This document shows, one piece after another, positions 1 through 6,226 of a stretch of DNA of 6,226 nt (its first letter is position 1; every line of letters begins with the position of its first letter). Under the pieces are notes generated by a model. It did no database searches, was not told the origin of the DNA, and worked only from the letters and a program-made list of their open reading frames with translations. The position numbers were made by a program, and so were the translations under genes. This DNA comes from Clostridia bacterium (GTDB taxonomy: Bacteria; Bacillota; Clostridia; Oscillospirales; CAG-272), in NCBI GenBank assembly GCA_017960705.1, contig JAGCYR010000235.1:1-6226 (forward strand), written 5' to 3'.

Positions 1-697
1 CGAAGTTTCGGTGCTCGCGTTCACCGACGGCGAGTGCGTGAAGCCGATGGTCAGCTCGATGGACCACAAACGCATCTACGACGGCGACGAGGGACCGAAC
101 ACCGGCGGGATGGGCACCATCGCCCCGAACCCCTACTACACCGACGATATCGCCCGCGAATGTATGGAGACCATCTTCCTGCCGACGATGCGCGCGATGA
201 ACGCGGAGGGGCGCACCTTCCGCGGCTGCCTCTATTTCGGGCTGATGCTGACCCCGAACGGACCCAAAGTGATCGAATACAACTGCCGTTTCGGCGACCC
301 CGAGACCCAGGTCGTGCTGCCGCTGCTTAGAAGCGATCTTCTGACGGTGATGCAGGCGACGGCGGCGGGTAAACTCAAGGATACGCCCGTTGAATGGAAG
401 GACGGCTCGGCGTGCTGCGTCGTGGTCGCCTCGGGCGGCTATCCCGTCTCCTACAAGAAGGGCTATCCCATCACTCTGCCCGACGAGGTCGCTCCCGACG
501 TCTTTATCGCGGGCGCGGCGGAGAAGGACGGGCGGCTCGTCACCTCCGGCGGGCGCGTGCTCGGCGTGACCGCGACGGGGAAGACCCTCGAAGACGCGAT
601 CCGCGAAGCGTACCGTAAAACGGCGCAGGTCGGATTTGAGAACGCCTTTTACAGAAAGGATATCGGCGCGAGAGCCCTCGCGGCGAAGAAGAATTGA
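1..697 (+). CDS. purD: Phosphoribosylamine--glycine ligase (GAR synthetase), 5'-truncated by the window edge
   Basis: PurD joins 5-phosphoribosylamine and glycine using ATP to give GAR, the second step of cytosolic de novo purine synthesis. About 231 C-terminal residues are present of the roughly 420-430 usual for the family, so the N-domain and the start of the ATP-grasp domain lie upstream. The frame is open to the left edge. The GTG at 11 is an internal valine, because the preceding codons read EVS and EVSVLAFTDG is a familiar PurD stretch. Visible motifs are DGDEGPNTGGMG (about nt 80-115) and VIEYNCRFGDPETQ (nt 269-310). The Glu (275-277) and Asn (281-283) of the latter are expected metal ligands of the ATP-grasp fold. 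The C-terminal domain with CCVVVASGGYP follows. The gene ends in TGA at 695-697, two bases before the purL ATG, so the two are surely co-transcribed. Identification is firm; only the 5' end is missing. Confidence 0.96.
   Translation, partial: EVSVLAFTDGECVKPMVSSMDHKRIYDGDEGPNTGGMGTIAPNPYYTDDIARECMETIFLPTMRAMNAEGRTFRGCLYFGLMLTPNGPKVIEYNCRFGDPETQVVLPLLRSDLLTVMQATAAGKLKDTPVEWKDGSACCVVVASGGYPVSYKKGYPITLPDEVAPDVFIAGAAEKDGRLVTSGGRVLGVTATGKTLEDAIREAYRKTAQVGFENAFYRKDIGARALAAKKN
685..693 (+). promoter_or_regulatory. Weak purine-rich ribosome binding site for purL, inside the end of purD
   Basis: The run GAAGAAGAA lies 6 nt before the ATG at 700 and is the only Shine-Dalgarno-like sequence close enough. 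It is poor compared with the site in front of fhs. It sits directly against the alternative TTG at 694, which is too close for a ribosome, so it favours the ATG as the start. Its weakness and the 2-nt gap suggest that purL translation is partly coupled to termination on purD; this is inference. Confidence 0.45.
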
Positions 698-699
698 CT

Positions 700-3600
700 A
701 TGGTTTACAGATGCTACGTTGAAAAGAAACCGGGGCTCGCCCAAGAGGCGGACTCGCTCCTGCACGAGGCGAACAACCTGCTCGGGATCGCCTCTCTTTC
801 CCGCGTGCGGATCTTCAACCGCTACGACGCGGAGGGGCTTTCCGAGGAACTGTTCAAGGACGCCGAAAAGACGGTCTTCTCCGAGCCGCAGCTCGATACC
901 GTATCAACTGAACTGCCGACCGACGCCGCCGTGTCGTTTGCCGTCGAGTATCTGCCCGGTCAGTTCGACCAGCGGGCGGACTCCGCCGCGCAGTGTATCC
1001 AGATCCTTTCGCAGGGCGTGCGCCCGCTGATCCGTACGGCGAAGGTCTATCTGCTCTACGGCTCGCTCGACGATGCCGCCGTCGCCAAGATCAAAAAATA
1101 CGTCATCAACCCGGTCGAGGCGCGTGAGGCGTCGTTCGATCTGCCCGCCTCTCTTGCGGCGAAATACGACGTGCCGACCGACGTCCCGACGCTCTCCGGC
1201 TTCACCAAGCTCGACCGCAAGGGGCTGGAAGCGTTCGTTAAGGAATACGGGCTGGCGATGGACGCCGACGACGTGGCGTTCTGCCAAAACTATTTTCTCT
1301 CCGAGGGGCGCGATCCTACGCTCACCGAGATCCGGATGATCGACACCTACTGGTCGGATCACTGCCGCCACACCACGTTTCTGACCGTGATCGACGGCGT
1401 GAAGTTCGCCGATCCTCTGCTTGAAAAGACTTATAACGAATATATCGCCCTGCGGAAAAAGCTCAACCGGAAGAAGCCCGTCTGTCTGATGGATATCGCG
1501 ACGGTCGCGGTCAAGGGGCTCCGCGCCGCGGGCAAACTCGATAAACTCGACGAGAGCGACGAGATCAACGCCTGCACCGTCAAGATCACGATCGACCACG
1601 ACGGAAAGCGCGAGCCGTGGCTGCTCCTGTTCAAGAACGAGACCCACAACCACCCGACCGAGATCGAGCCCTTCGGCGGCGCGGCGACCTGCATCGGCGG
1701 CGCGATCCGCGACCCGCTCTCGGGGCGCGCCTACGTCTACGGCGCGATGCGCGTCACGGGCGCGGCGGACCCGCTCGTTCCGATCGAAAAGACCATTCCC
1801 GGCAAGCTCCCGCAGCGTAAGATCGTCACGACGGCGGCGGCGGGCTACTCGTCCTACGGCAACCAGATCGGTCTTGCGACCGGTATCGTCGACGAGTTCT
1901 ACCATCCCGGCTACGCCGCGAAGCGTATGGAGATCGGCGCCGTGATCGGCGCGGCTCCCGCGGAGAACGTCAGACGCGAGACACCAACCCCGGGCGACGT
2001 CGTGATTCTGCTCGGCGGCGCGACCGGGCGCGACGGATGCGGCGGCGCGACGGGATCCTCGAAATCCCACACCGTCCACTCGCTCGAGACCTGCGGCGCG
2101 GAGGTCCAGAAGGGGAACGCCCCCGAGGAACGCAAACTCCAGCGCCTGTTCCGCGATCCCGACGCCAGCCGGCTGATCAAGCGCTGCAACGACTTCGGCG
2201 CGGGCGGCGTGTCGGTCGCGATCGGCGAACTCGCCGACGGTCTCTTTATCGACCTCAACGCCGTGCCCAAGACATACGCGGGGCTTGACGGCACCGAACT
2301 CGCGATCCGCGAGAGCCAGGAGCGTATGGCGGTGGTCGTGGAAGAAAAAGACGTCCCGACCTTCCTCTCCCTTGCCGCCCGCGAGAACCTCTCCGCGACC
2401 CCGGTGGCGAAAGTGACCGAATCCCCGCGCCTCGTGATGCACTGGAACGGCAAGACCATCGTCGACCTCTCTCGCGAATTCTTAAACTCCAACGGCGCGG
2501 ACAAGCATATCACGATCGAAACCGAGAAACCCGAAAAGATCGACCGCGCGATCCCGTCCGACTTCGTTTCGGGCTATACCGAACTCGCCCGCGATCTCAA
2601 CGTCTGCTCCAAGCGCGGACTTTCCGAGCGCTTCGACTCGACCATCGGCGCCGGGACGGTGCTGATGCCCTTCGGCGGCGAGCGCCAGCTCACCCCGATC
2701 CAGGCGATGGTGCAGAAGATCCCGGTGGAGAAGGGACATACCGACGACGTCTCGCTGATGGCGTTCGGCTTCAACCCCTATCTTTCCGAGAAGAGCCCGT
2801 ATCACGGCGCGTATCTCGCGGTCTTCGAGTCGGTCTCCCGGCTGATCGCGTCGGGCGCCGATTTCAAGGACGTTTATCTCACTTTCCAGGAGTATTTCAA
2901 GCATCCCGGACGCGACGGATCCCGGTGGGGTCAGCCGTTTGCGGCGCTGCTCGGCGCGTTTAAGGCGCAGATGGCACTCGGCATCGGCGCGATCGGCGGC
3001 AAGGACTCGATGTCCGGCACCTTCGAGGGGCTGGACGTTCCCCCGACGCTGGTCTCGTTCGCCGTCACGACCTCCAAGACCGGTCGGATCGTCTCGCCCG
3101 AACTGAAGCGCGCGGGCGACCGCGTCCTGCTCTTCGCCCCCGACGTCGACGAGAACGGGCTGCCCGACGCGGCGTCGTGGATCAAGACCGCCGAAACCGT
3201 CGCGGGTCTGCTCCGAGACGGTCGGGGTACCGCCTGTTACACCCCCGGGATGGGGGGTATTGCCGAGTCGATCATGAAAACGGGCTTCGGCAACCGTCTC
3301 GGATTTAAGTTCTCCGACGACCTTTCGCTCTCCGATCTGTTCGGTTATCGCTACGCGTCCTTCCTCGTTGAGGTCAAGGATCCCTCCGTTACGGGCGGTC
3401 GGCTGATCGGCTGCGTCACGGACGACGCAAAGATCTCCTATAAGGGAGAGAGCGTCGGGCTGGACGATCTGCTCACGGGTTACGAGGACAAGCTCGAGAG
3501 CGTGTTCCCGTGCAATATCCCGCACAAAGGGAAGACCCCGACGAACTACTCGTTTGAAGCCAAGACCAGACCCGCCCCGGCGGTGAAGGTCGCCCGTCCC

Positions 3601-4392
3601 CGCGTCCTGATCCCGGTTTTCCCCGGCACCAACTGCGAATACGACTCGGCGAAAGCCATCTCGGACGCCGGCGCCGAACCCGAGATCATGGTGCTGAACA
3701 ACCTGACCCCCGACGGGGTCGCTCGCAGCGTCGAGAGATTCGCCAAGACGCTGAAAGAGTCGCAGATCGTCTTCGTCCCGGGCGGTTTCTCGGGCGGCGA
3801 CGAACCCGACGGCAGCGGCAAGTTAATCACCGCGTTCTTCCGTTCCCCCGCGATCAGAGAGCAGGTCGGCGATCTGCTCGACCGCCGCGACGGGCTGATG
3901 TGCGGTATCTGCAACGGCTTCCAGGCGCTGATCAAGCTGGGGCTGGTGCCTTACGGAAAGATCGTCGATACCGACGAGAAGTGCCCGACCCTGACCTTCA
4001 ACACGATCGGGCGGCACCAGTCGCGGATCGTCCGCACGCGGATCGCGTCGAACAAATCCCCGTGGCTGTCGCTCGTCTCGGTCGGCGACGTGATCTCGGT
4101 CCCGATCTCGCACGGAGAGGGACGGTTTTACGCCGACGACGCCCTGATCGCGGAACTCGCGCAGAACGGGCAGATCGCGACCCAGTACGTCGACCTCGAC
4201 GGCAACGCGACGAGCGACGTTCATTTCAACCCCAACGACTCGGCGGCTGCGATCGAGGGCATCACCTCCCCCGACGGGCGCGTGTTCGGCAAAATGGGGC
4301 ACAGCGAGCGAATCGGCGCGGGGCTTTACAAGAACGTTCCCGGCAACTACGATCTCCGGCTGTTTGAGGCGGCGGTCAAGTATTTCAAGTGA
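700..4392 (+). CDS. purL: Phosphoribosylformylglycinamidine synthase, single-chain form with C-terminal glutaminase domain
   Basis: PurL converts FGAR, glutamine and ATP to FGAM, the fourth purine step, in the cytosol. The 1230-residue chain carries the parts that PurS, PurL and PurQ supply separately in Bacillus. In order (residues from the ATG at 700): a PurS-like N-domain (about 1-150); a linker with YWSDHCRHTTF (217-227); a synthetase core with KNETHNHPTEIEPFGG (312-327), GGATGRDGCGGATG (439-452), NDFGAGGVSVAIGELADG (497-514), RESQERM (537-543) and GGKDSMSG (766-773); and a class I glutamine amidotransferase domain (about 965-1230). In the last, GICNGFQ holds the nucleophile Cys1071, and SHGEGRF holds His1138 and Glu1140, so the triad is intact. 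Length and N-terminus (MVYRCYVEKK) fit the single-chain class I recall from Clostridia and streptococci. A TTG at 694 is in frame and would overlap the purD stop, but ATG fits the family N-terminus and RBS spacing better. No frameshift or missing key residue was seen. Confidence 0.97.
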   Translation: MVYRCYVEKKPGLAQEADSLLHEANNLLGIASLSRVRIFNRYDAEGLSEELFKDAEKTVFSEPQLDTVSTELPTDAAVSFAVEYLPGQFDQRADSAAQCIQILSQGVRPLIRTAKVYLLYGSLDDAAVAKIKKYVINPVEAREASFDLPASLAAKYDVPTDVPTLSGFTKLDRKGLEAFVKEYGLAMDADDVAFCQNYFLSEGRDPTLTEIRMIDTYWSDHCRHTTFLTVIDGVKFADPLLEKTYNEYIALRKKLNRKKPVCLMDIATVAVKGLRAAGKLDKLDESDEINACTVKITIDHDGKREPWLLLFKNETHNHPTEIEPFGGAATCIGGAIRDPLSGRAYVYGAMRVTGAADPLVPIEKTIPGKLPQRKIVTTAAAGYSSYGNQIGLATGIVDEFYHPGYAAKRMEIGAVIGAAPAENVRRETPTPGDVVILLGGATGRDGCGGATGSSKSHTVHSLETCGAEVQKGNAPEERKLQRLFRDPDASRLIKRCNDFGAGGVSVAIGELADGLFIDLNAVPKTYAGLDGTELAIRESQERMAVVVEEKDVPTFLSLAARENLSATPVAKVTESPRLVMHWNGKTIVDLSREFLNSNGADKHITIETEKPEKIDRAIPSDFVSGYTELARDLNVCSKRGLSERFDSTIGAGTVLMPFGGERQLTPIQAMVQKIPVEKGHTDDVSLMAFGFNPYLSEKSPYHGAYLAVFESVSRLIASGADFKDVYLTFQEYFKHPGRDGSRWGQPFAALLGAFKAQMALGIGAIGGKDSMSGTFEGLDVPPTLVSFAVTTSKTGRIVSPELKRAGDRVLLFAPDVDENGLPDAASWIKTAETVAGLLRDGRGTACYTPGMGGIAESIMKTGFGNRLGFKFSDDLSLSDLFGYRYASFLVEVKDPSVTGGRLIGCVTDDAKISYKGESVGLDDLLTGYEDKLESVFPCNIPHKGKTPTNYSFEAKTRPAPAVKVARPRVLIPVFPGTNCEYDSAKAISDAGAEPEIMVLNNLTPDGVARSVERFAKTLKESQIVFVPGGFSGGDEPDGSGKLITAFFRSPAIREQVGDLLDRRDGLMCGICNGFQALIKLGLVPYGKIVDTDEKCPTLTFNTIGRHQSRIVRTRIASNKSPWLSLVSVGDVISVPISHGEGRFYADDALIAELAQNGQIATQYVDLDGNATSDVHFNPNDSAAAIEGITSPDGRVFGKMGHSERIGAGLYKNVPGNYDLRLFEAAVKYFK

Positions 4393-4410
4393 TCAAATAA
4401 AACGAGATAA

Positions 4411-4418
4411 AGAGAGGA
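4411..4418 (+). promoter_or_regulatory. Strong Shine-Dalgarno site for fhs
   Basis: AGAGAGGA lies 7 nt before the ATG at 4426 and fixes that start. It sits in a 33-nt AT-rich spacer (4393-4425) between the purL stop and fhs. The spacer shows no hairpin or U-tract, so read-through from purL is expected. I could not find a convincing -35/-10 pair for a separate fhs promoter here. Confidence 0.8.
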
Positions 4419-4425
4419 CAAGCAA

Positions 4426-6105
4426 ATGGCGTATTTATCCGACATTGAGATCGCGCAATCGGTCACCCCGGAGCACATCCTGAAGATCGCGGAACGCGCG
4501 CACGTCGACCTCCGCTACGTCGAGCAGTACGGCAACAGCAAGGCGAAGATCGATCTGTCCCTGCTTGAAGACAAGAAGGATCAGAAGGACGGCAAACTGA
4601 TCCTCGTCACCGCCATCACCCCGACCCCCGCGGGAGAGGGGAAGACCACGACCACGATCGGTCTTGCGGACGGTCTCCGCCGGATCGGCAAGGACGTGAC
4701 GGTCGCCCTCCGCGAGCCGTCGCTCGGTCCCGTGTTCGGCATCAAGGGCGGCGCCGCCGGCGGCGGGTACGCACAGGTGATCCCGATGGAGGACATCAAC
4801 CTCCATTTCACCGGCGACTTCCACGCGATCGGCGCGGCGAACAACCTGCTCGCGGCGATGCTCGACAACCATATCCAGCAGGGCAACTCCCTCGGGATCG
4901 ACCCCCGCAAGATCACCTGGAAACGCGCCGTCGATATGAACGACCGTCAGCTCCGCAATATCGTCGACGGGCTGGGCGGCAAGGCGAACGGCACCCCGCG
5001 TGAGGACGGCTTCGATATCACGGTCGCCTCCGAGATCATGGCGGTCTTCTGCCTCGCGTCCTCGCTCTCCGACTTGAAGGAGCGTATCTCCCGCATTGTC
5101 GTCGGCTACACCTACGACGACCGTCCCGTGACCGCGGGCGACCTCAAAGCGGCGGGCGCTATGACCGCGCTCCTGAAAGACGCCCTGAAGCCCAACCTCG
5201 TCCAGACGCTCGAGGGCACTCCGGCGTTCGTCCACGGCGGTCCCTTCGCCAATATCGCGCACGGCTGCAACTCGGTCGTCGCGACCAGAATGGCGCTCAA
5301 GATGGGCGACTACACCGTCACCGAAGCCGGCTTCGGCGCGGACCTCGGCGCGGAGAAGTTCCTCGATATCAAATGCCGGATGGCGGGTCTCGTTCCCTCC
5401 GCCGTCGTGGTGGTCGCGACCGTCCGCGCGCTGAAGATGCACGGCGGGCTCCCCAAGACCGCGCTGGCTACCGAGGACCTCGGCGCGCTTGAAAAGGGCA
5501 TCCCGAATCTGCTCCGTCACGTCTCGAACGTCAAGAACGTCTACAAGCTCCCCTGCGTCGTCGCGGTCAACCGTTTCCCGACCGATACCGACAACGAGAT
5601 CGACTTCATCATCAAGAAGTGCCGCGAGCTCGGCGTCAACACCGTCCTGTCTACCGTCTGGGCGGAGGGCGGACGCGGCGGCGAGGATCTCGCCCGCGAG
5701 GTCGTTCGTCTCTGCGAGGAGGAAAAGGGCGACTTCACCTTCTCCTACGACGAAAAGCAGCCCATCAAGGAGAAGATCGAGGCGGTCGTCAAGAAGATCT
5801 ACGGCGGCGACGGTATCGTCGTAATGCCGCAGGCGGAAAAGCAGATCGAACAGCTCGAGAAACTCGGCTTCGGCAAGACCCCGATCTGCATCGCGAAGAC
5901 CCAGTACAGCTTCTCGGACGATCCGACCAAACTCGGCGCGCCGACAGGCTTTATGGTCACGGTGAAGAACGTGAAGGTCTCCGCCGGCGCCGGATTCGTC
6001 GTCGTCCTGACCGGCGACATTATGACGATGCCGGGTCTGCCCCGCGTTCCTGCTGCGGAGAAGATCGACGTCACCGCCGACGGCAAGATCGTAGGTTTGT
6101 TCTAA
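4426..6105 (+). CDS. fhs: Formate--tetrahydrofolate ligase (10-formyl-THF synthetase)
   Basis: This cytosolic enzyme makes 10-formyl-THF from formate, THF and ATP via a formyl-phosphate intermediate. At 559 residues it has the normal family length, the same as I recall for the Moorella enzyme. Visible motifs are the P-loop TPTPAGEGKTT (65-75); REPSLGPVFGIKGGAAGGG (96-114), where Arg96 is the likely formyl-phosphate contact; FVHGGPFANIAHGCNS (268-283); VATVRALKMHGG (330-341), a family signature; NRFPTDTDNE with Phe384 and VWAEGG with Trp412, matching the folate-stacking pair described for Moorella; and the conserved tail GDIMTMPGLPRVPAAEK (530-546). The start is set by the RBS at 4411-4418. 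Fhs follows purL by 33 nt and ends the transcription unit 13 nt before a hairpin terminator. 10-formyl-THF is used by PurN and PurH, so the placement suggests it supplies purine synthesis. Its product also enters the methyl branch of the Wood-Ljungdahl pathway, but nothing else of that pathway is visible here. The gene appears intact. Confidence 0.98.
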   Translation: MAYLSDIEIAQSVTPEHILKIAERAHVDLRYVEQYGNSKAKIDLSLLEDKKDQKDGKLILVTAITPTPAGEGKTTTTIGLADGLRRIGKDVTVALREPSLGPVFGIKGGAAGGGYAQVIPMEDINLHFTGDFHAIGAANNLLAAMLDNHIQQGNSLGIDPRKITWKRAVDMNDRQLRNIVDGLGGKANGTPREDGFDITVASEIMAVFCLASSLSDLKERISRIVVGYTYDDRPVTAGDLKAAGAMTALLKDALKPNLVQTLEGTPAFVHGGPFANIAHGCNSVVATRMALKMGDYTVTEAGFGADLGAEKFLDIKCRMAGLVPSAVVVVATVRALKMHGGLPKTALATEDLGALEKGIPNLLRHVSNVKNVYKLPCVVAVNRFPTDTDNEIDFIIKKCRELGVNTVLSTVWAEGGRGGEDLAREVVRLCEEEKGDFTFSYDEKQPIKEKIEAVVKKIYGGDGIVVMPQAEKQIEQLEKLGFGKTPICIAKTQYSFSDDPTKLGAPTGFMVTVKNVKVSAGAGFVVVLTGDIMTMPGLPRVPAAEKIDVTADGKIVGLF

Positions 6106-6118
6106 CTCCAAATACAAC

Positions 6119-6151
6119 GCCTCCCGCCGGATTCCCGGCGGGAGGCAATTT
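6119..6151 (+). terminator. Intrinsic (Rho-independent) terminator after fhs
   Basis: A perfect 12-bp GC-rich stem (GCCTCCCGCCGG at 6119-6130 pairs with CCGGCGGGAGGC at 6135-6146) encloses a 4-nt loop ATTC and starts 13 nt after the fhs stop. The tail AATTTGT is only modestly T-rich, so efficiency may be moderate. Read on the opposite strand, the stem is followed by GTTGTATTTG, also weak. It most likely ends the purD-purL-fhs transcript and might act in both directions if a convergent gene lies beyond the window. Confidence 0.8.
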
Positions 6152-6153
6152 GT

Positions 6154-6169
6154 GCGGGCGAGCGCCCGC
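6154..6169. other. Small inverted repeat (hairpin 2 of the 3' cluster)
   Basis: GCGGGCG (6154-6160) is the reverse complement of CGCCCGC (6163-6169), separated only by AG. With realistic loop geometry this is a 6-bp stem with a GAGC tetraloop. It lies 7 nt past the terminator stem. Its role is unknown: it could add to termination, protect the 3' end, or be part of a dispersed palindromic element. Confidence 0.5.
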
Positions 6170-6176
6170 GATTCAC

Positions 6177-6191
6177 GCGATCTTTGATCGC
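6177..6191. other. Small inverted repeat (hairpin 3 of the 3' cluster)
   Basis: GCGATC (6177-6182) and GATCGC (6186-6191) form a 6-bp stem with a TTT loop. No T-tract follows it on either strand, so it is not a terminator by itself. It is short enough that chance is a real possibility in GC-rich DNA; its interest comes from being in a row with three other hairpins. Confidence 0.4.
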
Positions 6192-6196
6192 AACTC

Positions 6197-6224
6197 ACGA
6201 CGGCGGCGAGTTTTTCGCCGTCGT
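6197..6224. other. Inverted repeat at the window edge (hairpin 4 of the 3' cluster)
   Basis: ACGACGGCG (6197-6205) pairs perfectly with CGCCGTCGT (6216-6224) over 9 bp, with a 10-nt loop that contains TTTTT. An alternative fold pairs CGGCGA (6204-6209) with TCGCCG (6215-6220). The window ends two bases later, so whether a T-tract follows cannot be seen. It could be a second terminator, part of a convergent gene's 3' end, or a member of a repeat family. Confidence 0.5.
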
Positions 6225-6226
6225 CA

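Noticed and set aside
11..13. GTG at 11 as the start of a 228-residue protein.
   Set aside because: The frame stays open upstream to the edge and the preceding codons (EVS) continue the PurD family sequence, so this is an internal valine of a truncated gene.
904..3525. Long minus-strand open frames (904-2442 and 2482-3525) opposite purL.
   Set aside because: Same cause: antisense shadows of codon bias, with low-complexity Arg/Asp/Val-rich translations and no conserved domain. The + strand motifs of PurL run unbroken through both stretches.
4364..4410. Possible promoter for fhs (TTGAGG at 4364-4369 and GATAAA-like sequence in 4405-4410).
   Set aside because: The spacing between these boxes is far from the usual 16-18 bp, and no other pair fits. 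An AT-rich spacer alone does not support a promoter.
4435..6198. A long open frame on the minus strand (587 codons) covering almost all of fhs.
   Set aside because: Its translation is a monotonous mix of Asp, Arg, Val, Ala, Leu and Glu with no recognisable motif. This is the expected mirror of a G/C-ending codon pattern in a GC-rich gene. The + strand frame is an unmistakable full-length Fhs, and the minus frame has no RBS or family resemblance.
6195..6224. A possible C-terminal end of a convergent minus-strand gene, reading about nine codons to a TGA at 6197-6195.
   Set aside because: Too short to judge, other minus frames are also open to the edge, and the segment coincides with an inverted repeat. 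Sequence beyond the window would be needed.

Overview
This window holds the end of a purine-biosynthesis cluster and a folate one-carbon gene. All genes are on the + strand and tightly packed. The order is the 3' part of purD (GAR synthetase), a complete single-chain purL (FGAM synthase with a built-in glutaminase domain), a complete fhs (formate--tetrahydrofolate ligase), and then an intrinsic terminator. The sequence is GC-rich and codon third positions are strongly biased to G/C. The long PurL has an N-terminus of the form VYRxYVEKK, a type I recall from Clostridia and streptococci. Together with a fhs gene beside purine genes, this suggests a GC-rich, probably anaerobic member of the Firmicutes (Clostridia), perhaps an uncultured gut or rumen lineage. 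That assignment is inference from protein character, not a database result.

Layout: positions 1-697 are the C-terminal half of PurD, whose start lies outside the window. PurL follows after 2 nt (700-4392). A 33-nt AT-rich spacer with a good Shine-Dalgarno sequence leads into Fhs (4426-6105). The last 121 nt are non-coding as far as can be seen. They hold a perfect 12-bp GC-rich hairpin that fits a terminator, followed by three smaller inverted repeats.

Functionally, PurD makes GAR and PurL converts FGAR to FGAM with glutamine and ATP. Fhs makes 10-formyl-THF from formate, ATP and THF; this is the formyl donor for the two purine formyl transfers (PurN and PurH). The window therefore reads as a purine operon that carries its own formyl-donor supply. 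All three proteins keep their recognisable catalytic motifs, and no frameshift, mobile element, CRISPR array or RNA gene was seen. I found no evidence of a previously undescribed system; the region looks like ordinary core metabolism. The most open question is the cluster of palindromes at the 3' end.
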